64,000 nucleotides of DNA from Amycolatopsis sp. MtRt-6. Its GTDB lineage: Bacteria; Actinomycetota; Actinomycetes; Mycobacteriales; Pseudonocardiaceae. Positions within the stretch are counted from its first letter, which is position 1; each line of letters opens with the position of its first letter. Below are positions 37,362-45,532 of the stretch, piece after piece. Both the position numbers and the translations under genes were made by a program. The notes beneath the pieces are model-generated. The model did no database searches. It worked only from the letters and a program-made list of their open reading frames with translations, and was not told the origin of the DNA. Location: the NCBI RefSeq assembly GCF_017308975.1, contig NZ_JADWPD010000031.1:86645-150644 (forward strand), given 5' to 3'.

Positions 37362-37771
37362 GCGGAGCCGAACGGGATCGCCGGCTCCTGGAGCGCATCC
37401 GGGACCTCCACGGCTCGCTCGCGCCCGATCTGGCGTGGCTGGCCCGGACCGTCGGCGAGGAGGTGCCGCGGCCCGACATCCTCCGCGACCTGGGGGAACG
37501 GCTCGCCGATCTGGGCGCGGACCTGATCACCCGCGCCGACGAGCTCGACGCCGAGGTCCGGGCCGGCCTGCCGGAGCACGGCTGGCTCCCCGAAGCGGGC
37601 GCACGGCGGCGAGCGCTGGCCGTCGCCCACCAGGTCGGCCCGCACCCCCTCCGGTGCGGGCCGATCTTCCTGGCCGTCTGCGGCGCGGCGTGCTTCCCCT
37701 TCTACGGGACGGACCCGACCGGCCGGACAGCCCGGCACGAACAGTGCGAAAAGTGCCTCCACGTGCACTGA
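37343..37771 (+). CDS. hypothetical protein with C-terminal Cys cluster
   Basis: A 142-residue protein of unknown function. Residues 5-85 are helical and acidic, with ERDRRLLERIRDLHGSL and VPRPDILRDLGERLADLG. The C-terminal part has PLRCGPIFLAVCGAACFPFY and EQCEKCLHVH, five or six Cys plus His residues that could bind zinc or a cluster. GTG at 37343 overlaps the upstream zinc-finger gene; GTG at 37355 is equally possible. Overlap with its neighbour and normal codon use suggest it is real. Confidence 0.65.
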   Translation: MAGSVLSGAERDRRLLERIRDLHGSLAPDLAWLARTVGEEVPRPDILRDLGERLADLGADLITRADELDAEVRAGLPEHGWLPEAGARRRALAVAHQVGPHPLRCGPIFLAVCGAACFPFYGTDPTGRTARHEQCEKCLHVH

Positions 37772-37797
37772 TCCGCGGTTTCTGCTGAGCTGGAGGC

Positions 37798-38280
37798 ATG
37801 TCCGAGCAGAAAACGACGGCGACCGAGCGCTTCTTCCGGATCGCGATCGCCCTCAAGGGCCTCGACGGCGCACTGCAGGTCGTCGGGGCGCTGATCCTCG
37901 CGTTCATCCCGGCGGCGGCCGTCAGCGGCTTCACCCACGCGGTGATCACCCGCGACCTCCTCGGCGACCCGTCGGGCACCCTGGCACGCCACCTCGAGTC
38001 GGCGACGGAGAACTTCCTCCACGGCGACACCAAGACGTTCGCGGTCGCGTACCTGCTCGCACACGGCCTGATCAAGCTCGGCCTGGTGTGGGCACTGGCC
38101 CGCAAGATCGTCCGAGCCTACCCGGTGGCGGCGGTCATCCTCGCCGCGTTCGTGGTTTATGAGGTTTTTCGGGCGGTGCACACCCACTCGATAGCGCTGC
38201 CGTTCTTCGCAGCCCTGGATGTCGTGATCATCGTCCTGGTGCTGCGGGAGTACAAGCAGCTCAAGCACAACGAAGATTGA
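37798..38280 (+). CDS. DUF2127 membrane protein
   Basis: The 160-residue protein has four hydrophobic segments: about 17-37 (ALKGLDGALQVVGALILAFI), 80-100, 103-122 and 132-150. The N-terminal FRIAIALKGLDGALQ and the closing LVLREYKQLKH match the DUF2127 family of bacterial membrane proteins. GGAGG lies upstream of ATG at 37798. Function is unknown. It converges on the PP2C gene with 55 bp between the stops. Confidence 0.82.
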   Translation: MSEQKTTATERFFRIAIALKGLDGALQVVGALILAFIPAAAVSGFTHAVITRDLLGDPSGTLARHLESATENFLHGDTKTFAVAYLLAHGLIKLGLVWALARKIVRAYPVAAVILAAFVVYEVFRAVHTHSIALPFFAALDVVIIVLVLREYKQLKHNED

Positions 38281-38335
38281 GCCGGGCACCGAACAAACCG
38301 CACCTGGCGGCAGAACTCATCCCGACGGGCCGGCT

Positions 38336-39049
38336 TCACGCGGCGACGGGAAATCGCACCGTCGTGCTGTCGACGACCTCCAAAGGCTCGACGTAAAGCG
38401 CGGTGGCGTTGTCCGTCCCACCCCGGGCCAGCGCCGCTTCCACGAGTTCCGCCGCCCCCGTGCCCGGCTGGGCCAGCACCGCGCGGATCCCGCTTCCGGT
38501 GAGCGGCTTGTGGACGCCGTCGCTGGTCAGCAGCAGGCCCGCGCTCGTCGTCTCCGCCGTGCCTATCTCGTGCGGCTCCGCGGTGCGGACGCTGGTCGTG
38601 ACCACGTGCTCCATCCGGGGTGTCACCGGCTGGTGGCGGGCGCGGAAGAACTCGGCCAGCGTGTGGTCGGTCGTCAGGCGGCTCAACGCCGTGCCGTTCC
38701 AGGCGTACGCGCGGGCGTCGCCGACCCAGGCGATGCGGTAGCCGCCGTGTTCGGCCGGCATGGCGACGACGAGCACGGCGTCCCCGAGCGTCTGCTCGCG
38801 CACCGCGCGCTGGGCGGCGAGCACCGCCTCGACCGGTCCTTTGTGGACAGGCGTGCGGGCCGCGGCCGCGGCCGCGGTACGGGCGGCGCGCGCGGCGGCG
38901 GGATCGTCGCCGACGCCGTCGGCGAGAGCGAACGCGATGCCGGGTCCGCCGGCCGCGGCGTACGCCCCGACGGCGTCGGCGTTGAGTGAGCGCGGCCCCT
39001 GCGCGCTCGCGGTGTGCCAGCGCGGGTAACCCGGACGTGTGGTGATCAT
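38336..39049 (-). CDS. PP2C-family protein phosphatase
   Basis: A 237-residue single-domain PPM phosphatase. Motifs are SLNADAVGAY (first Asp), FALADGVGDDP (metal Asp-Gly), IAWVGDARAYAWNG, LLTSDGVHKPL and GGTDNATALYV (metal Asp-Asn). It would remove phosphate from Ser/Thr, in actinomycetes usually opposing PknB-type kinases. GAGGAGG precedes the ATG at 39049; an ATG at 39079 lacks this. The canonical DG of the second motif is intact, so the enzyme should be active. The rare GTCCTTTGTGGAC motif lies inside this gene at 38836. Confidence 0.86.
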   Translation of the reverse strand: MITTRPGYPRWHTASAQGPRSLNADAVGAYAAAGGPGIAFALADGVGDDPAAARAARTAAAAAARTPVHKGPVEAVLAAQRAVREQTLGDAVLVVAMPAEHGGYRIAWVGDARAYAWNGTALSRLTTDHTLAEFFRARHQPVTPRMEHVVTTSVRTAEPHEIGTAETTSAGLLLTSDGVHKPLTGSGIRAVLAQPGTGAAELVEAALARGGTDNATALYVEPLEVVDSTTVRFPVAA

Positions 39050-39139
39050 CGCGGCCTCCTCGTCCCCTCTGACCTCCATGATCCGCGCCGAACCTAAGGG
39101 GCGGCTGAGATTTTCCGGGTACCTTGGGAAGGGGGTGGG

Positions 39140-39874
39140 ATGGAGTTCCGGATTCTCGGGCCGCTGACGGTGTCGCGCGCCGACGGGCGGCCGGCCGCGC
39201 TCGGCGGCCGCAAGCCGCGGACGCTGCTGGCCGCGTTGCTGCTGGCCCGCGGGCGGGTGGTGCCCGATGAGAGGCTGATTTCACTGTTGTGGGACGGCGA
39301 ACGCCCGGCGACGGTCGACGCGCAGGTCTGCACCTACGCGTCCCGGCTGCGCAAGGCGCTCGGGCGGCCGACGCGGCTCGTCCGCGCCGGCGGCGGCTAC
39401 CTGCTGACGCCGGGTGGCACCGTCGACGCCGAGGAGTTCGAGCGGCTGGCCGCCGCGGGCCACGACGAGCTGCGCGCGGAGCGGCCGGCTCGCGCGGCGG
39501 GACTGTTCCGCGCCGCGTTGGAGCTGTGGCGCGGTCCGGTCCTTGCCGACGTCGCCGAACCGCTTCGCGCGGGCGAGGCGGCGCGGTTCGACGAGCTGCG
39601 GCTGGCGGTGCTGGAGGGCCGGCTCGAAGCCGAGATCGCGACGGGCGACCACCTGCGCGCGGTGCCCGACGCGACCGCGTTCGTCCACGAGCACCCGATG
39701 CGGGAACGCGCGCGGGCCCTGCTCATGGCCGCGCTCTGCGCGAGCGGACGGCCGGCGGACGCGGTCGCGGTGTACCACCGGGGCCGCCGCCTCCTCGACG
39801 AGCGGCTCGGGATCGCGCCGGGCCCCGCGCTGCGGGCGGCCTACCAGCGGGTGCTGGACACTCAGGCGGGGTAG
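39140..39874 (+). CDS. SARP-type (AfsR/DnrI/RedD) transcriptional regulator
   Basis: The 244-residue protein has the SARP layout: an N-terminal OmpR-like winged helix (MEFRILGPLTVSRADG to about residue 95, with LISLLWDGERPATVDAQVCT) and a bacterial transcriptional activator domain (about 100-240, LAPGPALRAAYQRVLD). SARPs activate secondary-metabolite genes, but none of the neighbours is an obvious biosynthetic gene. GGGAAGGGGG precedes the ATG. The 3' end overlaps the convergent Tat-exported protein gene by 13 bp. Confidence 0.9.
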   Translation: MEFRILGPLTVSRADGRPAALGGRKPRTLLAALLLARGRVVPDERLISLLWDGERPATVDAQVCTYASRLRKALGRPTRLVRAGGGYLLTPGGTVDAEEFERLAAAGHDELRAERPARAAGLFRAALELWRGPVLADVAEPLRAGEAARFDELRLAVLEGRLEAEIATGDHLRAVPDATAFVHEHPMRERARALLMAALCASGRPADAVAVYHRGRRLLDERLGIAPGPALRAAYQRVLDTQAG

Positions 39875-40599
39875 GGCGCCGACTGGAAGTCGCGGTCGAG
39901 CCGGGCGGGGGAGCGCGGCAGCCAGTAGCGGGCCAGCGCGCGGACCTGGTCACGCGGCAGGCCGGGATTGACGTGCCGGTGGTCGGGTTTCGCGATGGAC
40001 TGCAGTGCCCAGGCGAAGCCGATCATCGGGTCGATCCGCGCCCACCGGTGCCGGTCGATGCCGAGGAACATCTGCGCACGCACGATGGCGTGCCAGAAGT
40101 GGTAGCCGGGAGGAGGGCTGCCGTTCATGGTGTGCACCTCCGACTCGACCGGCGCCCGCCGCGGATCGAAGAGGACGCCCTGCCCGAAGGCGGCGAAGGC
40201 GCTGGCCAGGCCGGCTTCGTCACCGCGGTAGAAGTGGTCGAAGTTGTCGAGCTGCAGCTTCGAGAGCGTCTTCAGCGGCCCTTCGACGGGCTTGGCGAAC
40301 TCGGCGTAGTTGTGCGGGTAGCCCGGTTCCCGGCTGAGCTCCCGCCACTTTTCGTACAGGCCTTCCGGAGCGTTCTGCTGGATGAAGGGGAAGAGCACGG
40401 CGTAGGCGTCCCGCACTTCCTGGGACGGGTTGTACAGCGAGATTTCGTCGAGCTGGTACCAGAGTTCGTTGGCGCGGCGGTCGCCGAGCATCCCGGGCAC
40501 GGGCGACAAACCGGTGTCCGCCAGCGCGGTTCCGGTTCCGGTCAGCGCGACCCCGGCCACGGTGGCGGCCCCGATTTTGAGCAGGCTACGGCGATCCAC
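39862..40599 (-). CDS. Tat-exported protein of unknown function
   Basis: GTG at 40599 follows GAGGGGG. The 245-residue product starts MDRRSLLKIGAATVAGVALT, a twin-arginine signal with a hydrophobic core and an ALA cleavage site near residue 27. The mature part is rich in aromatics and His, with LWYQLDEISLYNPSQEVRDA, LQLDNFDHFYRG and PPGYHFWHAIVRAQMFLGID. No family signature is recognised. Tat export suggests a folded, cofactor-bearing protein. Its 3' end overlaps the SARP gene by 13 bp. Confidence 0.75.
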   Translation of the reverse strand: MDRRSLLKIGAATVAGVALTGTGTALADTGLSPVPGMLGDRRANELWYQLDEISLYNPSQEVRDAYAVLFPFIQQNAPEGLYEKWRELSREPGYPHNYAEFAKPVEGPLKTLSKLQLDNFDHFYRGDEAGLASAFAAFGQGVLFDPRRAPVESEVHTMNGSPPPGYHFWHAIVRAQMFLGIDRHRWARIDPMIGFAWALQSIAKPDHRHVNPGLPRDQVRALARYWLPRSPARLDRDFQSAPYPA

Positions 40600-40679
40600 G
40601 ATGTACCCCCTCGTGCGGCGACGCCCTGCCGCCGTTCGCCCGCCAAGGTACGGATGATTTCTATACTTTCTCTGTAAGC

Positions 40680-40712
40680 GTGCGAAGGGGCCGTGAGCCG
40701 GCCCCTTCGCAC
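40680..40712 (-). terminator. intrinsic terminator after the GT operon
   Basis: GTGCGAAGGGGCC (40680-40692) and GGCCCCTTCGCAC (40700-40712) form a perfect 13-bp stem with a seven-base loop, six bases downstream of the GT39 stop on the minus strand. It probably ends the operon that begins near 46153. Confidence 0.8.
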
Positions 40713-40717
40713 GATCT

Positions 40718-42556
40718 TCAGCTCTGCAGGTCATACACCGTCTGGCCGTCGACCGTGGTCGCGGTGAAGTTCGCCGTCACCCACTCCGTGATCTCCGACG
40801 ACCCGCCGCCCGGCCCGCCGCCGCGGCCGCCCTCGATGTAGTACTCGACCTCACCCGCGGCCACGTACGCCTTGAACTCCGCCAGCGTCGGCGCCGGGTC
40901 CGAACCGCTCCAGCCCCCGATGCCGATCACCGCCTTGCCGCTGGCCAGTTCCAGCGAAGCCGCGCTCTGCGAACCCGTGGTCGCCGCCGCCCATTTCGTG
41001 GTCGTCTGCGCCAGCAAGGTCCCGATCTCGTTCGACGAGGAGCCGAACCCGCCGCCGAAGCCGCCCATCGCACTCGACGTCGGGCCCGACGCCGGGATCG
41101 AGCCGCTGTGGGCCACCGACGCCGTCTCGACGCCGTACGCCGCCGACGACACGCCGATCGTCAGGACCACCGACGCCGCCACGACCGCGACCACGCGGCG
41201 TGCCGCGGGCACGCCCATCACCAGCACCGTGCCGATCAGCACGCCGAGCACCGCGACGATCCAGCGCAGCGCCGGGAACCACTCCGGCGTCCGGTCCAGC
41301 AGGATGAACGACCACACCGCCGTCGCCACCACCATGCCGGCCAGCACGGCCCGCGGTGCCAGGTGCGCCCGGCCCCGCCACAGCGCGCGGCCCGAAATCG
41401 CGACCAGCGCGGCGATCGCCGGGGCCAGCGCCACCGAGTAGTACGGGTGCACGGTGCCGCTCATGAAGCTGAACACCAGCGCGGTCACGACCAGCCAGCC
41501 GCCCCACAGCACCAGCGCCGCCCGGGTCGCGTCCGTGCGCGGCGCGCGGCGGGTGAACCACAGCCCGGCGACCAGCCCGATCAGCGCGGCGGGCAGCAGC
41601 CACGAAACCTCCGTGCCGAAACTGGCGCCGAACATCCGGAACAGCCCCGTGGAACCGCCGAAGGCGGTGTTGCCGCCCAGACCGCCGCCACCCATGCCCC
41701 CGCCGTTGCCCTCGCCGCCGAAGATGCGGCTCAACCCGTTGTAGCCCAACGCGAGTTCGAGCAGGCTGTCCCCTTCGGAACCGCCGATGTAGGGCCGCGA
41801 CGACGTCGGCCACAGGTCGACCAGCGCGATGTACCAGCCCGCCGAGACGACCAGCGCCACGACCGCGCCGCCGAGGTGCAGCAGCCGCTTGGGCAGCGAC
41901 GCCGGCGCCGCGAGCAGGTACGCCAGGCCGAACGCCGGCAGCACCAGGAACGCCTGCAGCATCTTCGTCAGGAACCCGAACCCGATTGCCACGCCGGCCA
42001 GCGCCAGCCATCGCGGATTCGCCTTTTCCGTCGCGCGCACGACGAAGTAAGCACCCGCGACCATCAGCAGGACGAGCAGCGCGTCGGGGTTGTTGAAGCG
42101 GAACATCAGCGCGGCGACCGGCGTCACCGCCAGCATCGCCCCCGCCAGCAGCCCCGCGACCGGGCCCGAAGTCCGCTTCACCGTCAGGTACAGGATGCCG
42201 ACGGACGCGACGCCCATCAGCGCCTGCGGTGCCAGCACGGTGAAGCTCGAGAACCCGAAGACCCGGGCGAACGCCGTGCCGGCCCAGAGCGACGCCGGCG
42301 GCTTGTCGACGGTGAGCACGTTGCCCGAGTCCAGCGACCCGAACAGCCAGGCCTTCCAGCTCTGCGTCCCGGACTGGACGGCGGCGGCGTAGAACGAGTT
42401 GCCGTAGCCGGACGCGGTGAGGTTCCAGAAGTACAGCACCGCGGTCGCGGCCAGCAGCCCGAACACCGCCGGGCGGACCCAGCGCGGTGGTGCGTGGGCG
42501 CCGGACTCCTTGCGGTGCCGGGGTTCGGAAACCGGGGCGGGCAGGACGGCGGTCAT
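40718..42556 (-). CDS. GT39-family (ArnT/PMT-like) membrane glycosyltransferase, copy 1
   Basis: The 612-residue protein has about eleven membrane helices. The acidic first loop (FWNLTASGYGNSFYAAAVQS) and TVDKPPASLWAGTAFARVFG are hallmarks of dolichyl-phosphate-mannose-type GT39/GT83 enzymes, and FRFNNPDALLVLL is typical of the actinomycete branch. The extracytoplasmic tail is Gly-rich (SAMGGFGGGFGSSSN) and ends with a short beta-rich domain. It would transfer a sugar from a polyprenyl phosphate to an envelope acceptor. It overlaps the GT2-GtrA stop by one base; that gene can supply the lipid-linked donor. A 643-residue paralogue lies at 49242. Confidence 0.9.
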   Translation of the reverse strand: MTAVLPAPVSEPRHRKESGAHAPPRWVRPAVFGLLAATAVLYFWNLTASGYGNSFYAAAVQSGTQSWKAWLFGSLDSGNVLTVDKPPASLWAGTAFARVFGFSSFTVLAPQALMGVASVGILYLTVKRTSGPVAGLLAGAMLAVTPVAALMFRFNNPDALLVLLMVAGAYFVVRATEKANPRWLALAGVAIGFGFLTKMLQAFLVLPAFGLAYLLAAPASLPKRLLHLGGAVVALVVSAGWYIALVDLWPTSSRPYIGGSEGDSLLELALGYNGLSRIFGGEGNGGGMGGGGLGGNTAFGGSTGLFRMFGASFGTEVSWLLPAALIGLVAGLWFTRRAPRTDATRAALVLWGGWLVVTALVFSFMSGTVHPYYSVALAPAIAALVAISGRALWRGRAHLAPRAVLAGMVVATAVWSFILLDRTPEWFPALRWIVAVLGVLIGTVLVMGVPAARRVVAVVAASVVLTIGVSSAAYGVETASVAHSGSIPASGPTSSAMGGFGGGFGSSSNEIGTLLAQTTTKWAAATTGSQSAASLELASGKAVIGIGGWSGSDPAPTLAEFKAYVAAGEVEYYIEGGRGGGPGGGSSEITEWVTANFTATTVDGQTVYDLQS

Positions 42557-43812
42557 CAGTACTCCTCCGGGGCGGTGGCCTGGCGGCGCGGGTTGAACAC
42601 CCAGCCGCGCAGGAGCAGGAACCGGAGCACCGTGGCGGTGAGGTTCGCCAGCACCAGCACGGTGAGCTCCAGGACGAGGCCGGGGGTGGTGGACACGTGC
42701 AGCAGGGCCAGCGCGCCGCTGGTGAGCGCGAGCCCGAGGCCGAACACGAGCAGCCCTTCGAACTGGTGCCGCCCGGCGCCGGCGCGGCCGCGGATGCCGA
42801 AGGTGAGCCGCCGGTTCAGCGCGGTGTTCCCGATCGCCGTCACCAGCAGCGCGGCGAAGTTCGCCGGCTGCGCGCCGACGACCGTGCGCAGCAGCAGGAA
42901 CAGCACGAGGTAGGCGAGCGTGCTGCTGACGCCGATCGCGGCGAACCGCACCAGCTGCGTCACCAGCCGCGGCGGCACGCCCGGCGCGTCGACGCCGATC
43001 GGCTGCCTGCCGAGCTGCTCACGCAGCCTGCTGATCGGGATTTCCCCGGTGAAGGTGGCCTTGGTGACGCGGGCGATGCCCTTGAGGTCCTCAGTGGCGG
43101 TGCGCACGATGTTCACCGACGAGTCCGGGTCGTCGACCCAGTCGACGGGCACCTCGTGGATCCGCAGGCCGGCCCGCTGGGCCAGCACGAGCAGCTCGGT
43201 GTCGAAGAACCAGCCGGTGTCTTCGACGTGCGGCAGCAGCTCGCGGGCGACGTCGGCCCGGATGGCCTTGAAGCCGCACTGCGCGTCACTGAACTTCGCG
43301 GCGAGCGTCGAGCGGAGGATCAGGTTGTAGCAGCGGGAGATGAACTCGCGCTTCGGGCCCCGCACCACTCGCGCCCCCCGGGCGAGCCTGCTGCCGATGG
43401 CGAGATCGGAGTGCCCGGACAGCAGCGGCGCGACGAGCGGCCCGAGCGCGGCGAGATCGGTGGAGAGATCGACGTCCATGTAGGCGAGCACGGCGGCGTC
43501 GGAGGCCTGCCAGACGGCGTTGAGCGCGCGGCCGCGGCCCTTTTCGTCGAGGTGGCGGACGGTGACTTCGGGGAATTCCCGGGCGAGCCGTTCGGCCACC
43601 TGCAGCGTCGCGTCGGTGCTCGCGTTGTCGGCGACGGTGATCCGGTAGGGGTAGGAGACGTGTTCGGCCAGGTGCGCGTGCAGCCGGCGGATGCACGGTT
43701 CGAGGTCGGTCTCTTCGTTGTAGACCGGGATGACGACGTCGAGAACGGGCTCAGGACCGGCCAGGTCGACCGGCACGGTCCCGGGCCGCGATGCGGGGGC
43801 GGTGGCTGTCAT
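42556..43812 (-). CDS. GT2-GtrA fusion: polyprenyl-phosphate sugar synthase/flippase
   Basis: A 418-residue fusion. Residues about 23-250 form a GT-A glycosyltransferase 2 domain like Dpm1, with VVIPVYNEETDLEPCIRRLH, AYMDVDLSTDLAAL (the DxD metal site), GSRLARGARV and SDAQCGFKAIRADVA. Residues about 285-405 form a four-helix GtrA domain (LVRFAAIGVSSTLAYLVLF, NTALNRRLTFGIRG). The first part makes a polyprenyl-phosphate sugar and the second helps flip it. The 1-bp overlap with the GT39 gene fits donor synthesis followed by transfer. Confidence 0.92.
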   Translation of the reverse strand: MTATAPASRPGTVPVDLAGPEPVLDVVIPVYNEETDLEPCIRRLHAHLAEHVSYPYRITVADNASTDATLQVAERLAREFPEVTVRHLDEKGRGRALNAVWQASDAAVLAYMDVDLSTDLAALGPLVAPLLSGHSDLAIGSRLARGARVVRGPKREFISRCYNLILRSTLAAKFSDAQCGFKAIRADVARELLPHVEDTGWFFDTELLVLAQRAGLRIHEVPVDWVDDPDSSVNIVRTATEDLKGIARVTKATFTGEIPISRLREQLGRQPIGVDAPGVPPRLVTQLVRFAAIGVSSTLAYLVLFLLLRTVVGAQPANFAALLVTAIGNTALNRRLTFGIRGRAGAGRHQFEGLLVFGLGLALTSGALALLHVSTTPGLVLELTVLVLANLTATVLRFLLLRGWVFNPRRQATAPEEY

Positions 43813-43881
43813 GCCCCCACGGTCGCGGCCGCCGCTTTGGTGATCGTGTGTTCTTTCTGTGCGGTTCCTGTGCGGTGCCGC

Positions 43882-44496
43882 TCAGCTGTGCGCCCGCAGC
43901 GGCACCACGTTGCTCGGCAGGGCGGCCCGGCCGGGTTCGCGCTTCGGCGGCGTCGGGCTGATCGTCAGCGTCACCAGGCTCGCGTACTTCGGGTGGCGGT
44001 CGACGTACACCTCCGGGACCCCGCAGGCGGTCGCCAGCACCGAGCGGTGGCGGTGCAGGTGCTCGAACGCCTCGCGGCCGAACAGCGACACCACGATGTC
44101 GCCGCCGCGGGGACGGCTCCACAGGATCGCCGGGAGACGGCCGCCGGGGAGGCGCAGGTGGGGGAACACCGCGCGCAGGCGGTGCTGCAGCCGGATCGCG
44201 TGGATGCGGGCCCGGACCTGGCGGCGCCGCAGCACGGCCGTGGCCGCGACGCCGGCGAAGACCACCGCCGTCCACAGAGGACCGGCCCACAGCGCGAACG
44301 TCACCACGCCGTAGGGGAGCAGTGTCACGGCCAGGATTTCCCACCGCCAGTGGTAGATCCGCAGCGGGAAGGTCGGTGGCGGGGTGGTCATTTCCGTGCT
44401 CCTTTCGGTCGGACGGCGGCGGAGGAGGCCGCCGATGAGGCGTCCGGCACCGGCGGCCGCCACGAGGGCGGCGACGATGACCGGCCCGGACGTCAT
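43882..44496 (-). CDS. membrane protein of unknown function
   Basis: From ATG at 44496, which overlaps the upstream stop (ATGA), the product is 204 residues with hydrophobic helices at about 4-22 and 48-85. A second ATG at 44391 has a much better ribosome site (AAAGGAG, seven bases), giving 169 residues; either start may be used. The soluble C-terminal part (about 90-204) includes VVSLFGREAFEHLHRHRSVL and VYVDRHPKYASLVTLTI. It faintly resembles the pre-motor region of actinomycete TraB/FtsK transfer proteins, but no ATPase domain is present. Function unknown. Confidence 0.65.
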   Translation of the reverse strand: MTSGPVIVAALVAAAGAGRLIGGLLRRRPTERSTEMTTPPPTFPLRIYHWRWEILAVTLLPYGVVTFALWAGPLWTAVVFAGVAATAVLRRRQVRARIHAIRLQHRLRAVFPHLRLPGGRLPAILWSRPRGGDIVVSLFGREAFEHLHRHRSVLATACGVPEVYVDRHPKYASLVTLTISPTPPKREPGRAALPSNVVPLRAHS

Positions 44497-44765
44497 GTCG
44501 GGATCCGGGTCTTCGGGGCGGGCTCGGGCTTGACGTCGCGGTCGCGGCCGAGCTGCCAGGTCCAGCGCCAGCCGGCCCAGATCGCGATGGCGGAGCCGAG
44601 CAGGACGAGGACGAAAGCCTGACCGACCAGCCCGTCGAGCGGGGCGAGCCGCAACAGCACCAGCAGCGCCCACAGCTGCGACGCGGTGAAGGGGATGACG
44701 AGACCGGCCGCGTAGACGCCCCGGCGCCAGCGGCTCCGGCGTGGTGGGGTGGTGTAGGGGTCCAT
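44493..44765 (-). CDS. small two-helix membrane protein
   Basis: The 90-residue protein begins at ATG 44765 after GAGGAGGG. It has a basic N-terminus (PPRRSRWRRG) and two hydrophobic helices (about 16-40 and 47-68), ending in a charged tail with Lys/Pro. It is coupled by ATGA overlap to the next membrane protein, and a Crp-type palindrome lies about 60-70 bp upstream. No family is recognised. Confidence 0.65.
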   Translation of the reverse strand: MDPYTTPPRRSRWRRGVYAAGLVIPFTASQLWALLVLLRLAPLDGLVGQAFVLVLLGSAIAIWAGWRWTWQLGRDRDVKPEPAPKTRIPT

Positions 44766-44822
44766 GAAAAGCCCTCCTCCTCTGCCCGTGGATCCAGGAA
44801 ACCTCCGGCGCGCCGAATCCTC

Positions 44823-44838
44823 TGTGTCAGCTGACACA
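44823..44838. promoter_or_regulatory. Crp/Fnr-type operator TGTGT-N6-ACACA
   Basis: TGTGTCAGCTGACACA is a perfect 16-bp palindrome with the geometry of a Crp site (TGTGA-N6-TCACA). It lies 11 bp beyond the crp/fnr-like stop and 58 bp upstream of the small membrane gene start at 44765. The likely ligand is the Crp/Fnr protein encoded next door. Confidence 0.7.
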
Positions 44839-44849
44839 CAGCGCGGGAT

Positions 44850-45512
44850 TCAGCTCGCCAGTCGTCGAAGTTCGGCCAGGCGGTGGATCGTCACCTGTCT
44901 TCGGCCGGTGCTGATCACCCCTCGGCGCCGCAGTTCGCGCGTCGCGCGCGCCCAGGACTCCCGTGAGATCGCCGCGGTCATCGCCAGTTCGGCCTGCGTG
45001 GCCGGGACCGCGATCCGGATGTCGTCGCCGCGCGGCACGCCGTGCTGGACGGCCAGTTGCATCAGCTGCGCGGCCACTCGCCGCGCCGCGGCCCCGCCGC
45101 CGACGTCCAGCCACTGCCTGCCGACGGACCGCAGGCGGGCCGAGAGCACGAGCAGCAGGGCCCAGGAGATCCGCGACCGCGTCCGGCACAGCGCGGCGAA
45201 CCGGTCACCGGGAATCTCCAGGACGTCGAGGTCGTCCAGCGCCTCGACGGTCGCCGAGCGCGGCAGGTCGTCGATCGCGGCGAGCTCTCCGATGACGTCT
45301 CCGGCGCCCCGCACCCCGACGACGACCTCGCGCCCGTCCGGCGTGCTGTGGACGATCCGCACGTGCCCGGCCAGCAGCACCAGCACGACGGTGGAGAGGT
45401 CGCCTTCCCGGCACACGGCCTGCCCGCGCCGGTAGGCGCGCCGCGTGGCGGACTCCGCCACCTTGCGGCGATCGGCCGGGGCCAGCTCGGCCCAGAAGCC
45501 CGTCGGTTCCAC
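44850..45512 (-). CDS. Crp/Fnr-family transcriptional regulator
   Basis: The 220-residue protein has a cyclic-nucleotide-binding beta-roll (about 12-125) and a C-terminal winged helix (about 145-220; PATQAELAMTAAISRESWAR is the recognition region). The phosphate-binding cassette is well kept: GELAAIDDLPRSATVEA, with Glu, Arg and Ser at the cAMP-contacting positions. There is no Fnr Cys cluster. So cNMP binding is plausible. GTG at 45512 follows AGAGGTGGGG. It is 20 bp downstream of a nucleotidyl-cyclase-like gene on the same strand, and a TGTG-N8-CACA palindrome lies just beyond its stop. Confidence 0.9.
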   Translation of the reverse strand: MEPTGFWAELAPADRRKVAESATRRAYRRGQAVCREGDLSTVVLVLLAGHVRIVHSTPDGREVVVGVRGAGDVIGELAAIDDLPRSATVEALDDLDVLEIPGDRFAALCRTRSRISWALLLVLSARLRSVGRQWLDVGGGAAARRVAAQLMQLAVQHGVPRGDDIRIAVPATQAELAMTAAISRESWARATRELRRRGVISTGRRQVTIHRLAELRRLAS

Positions 45513-45532
45513 TGTCCCCACCTCTTTTCCTG

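Noticed and set aside
39140..40599. SARP gene as the marker of a secondary-metabolite cluster
   Set aside because: Neighbours are a phosphatase, a Tat-exported unknown and glycosyltransferases; no PKS, NRPS, terpene synthase or tailoring set is present.
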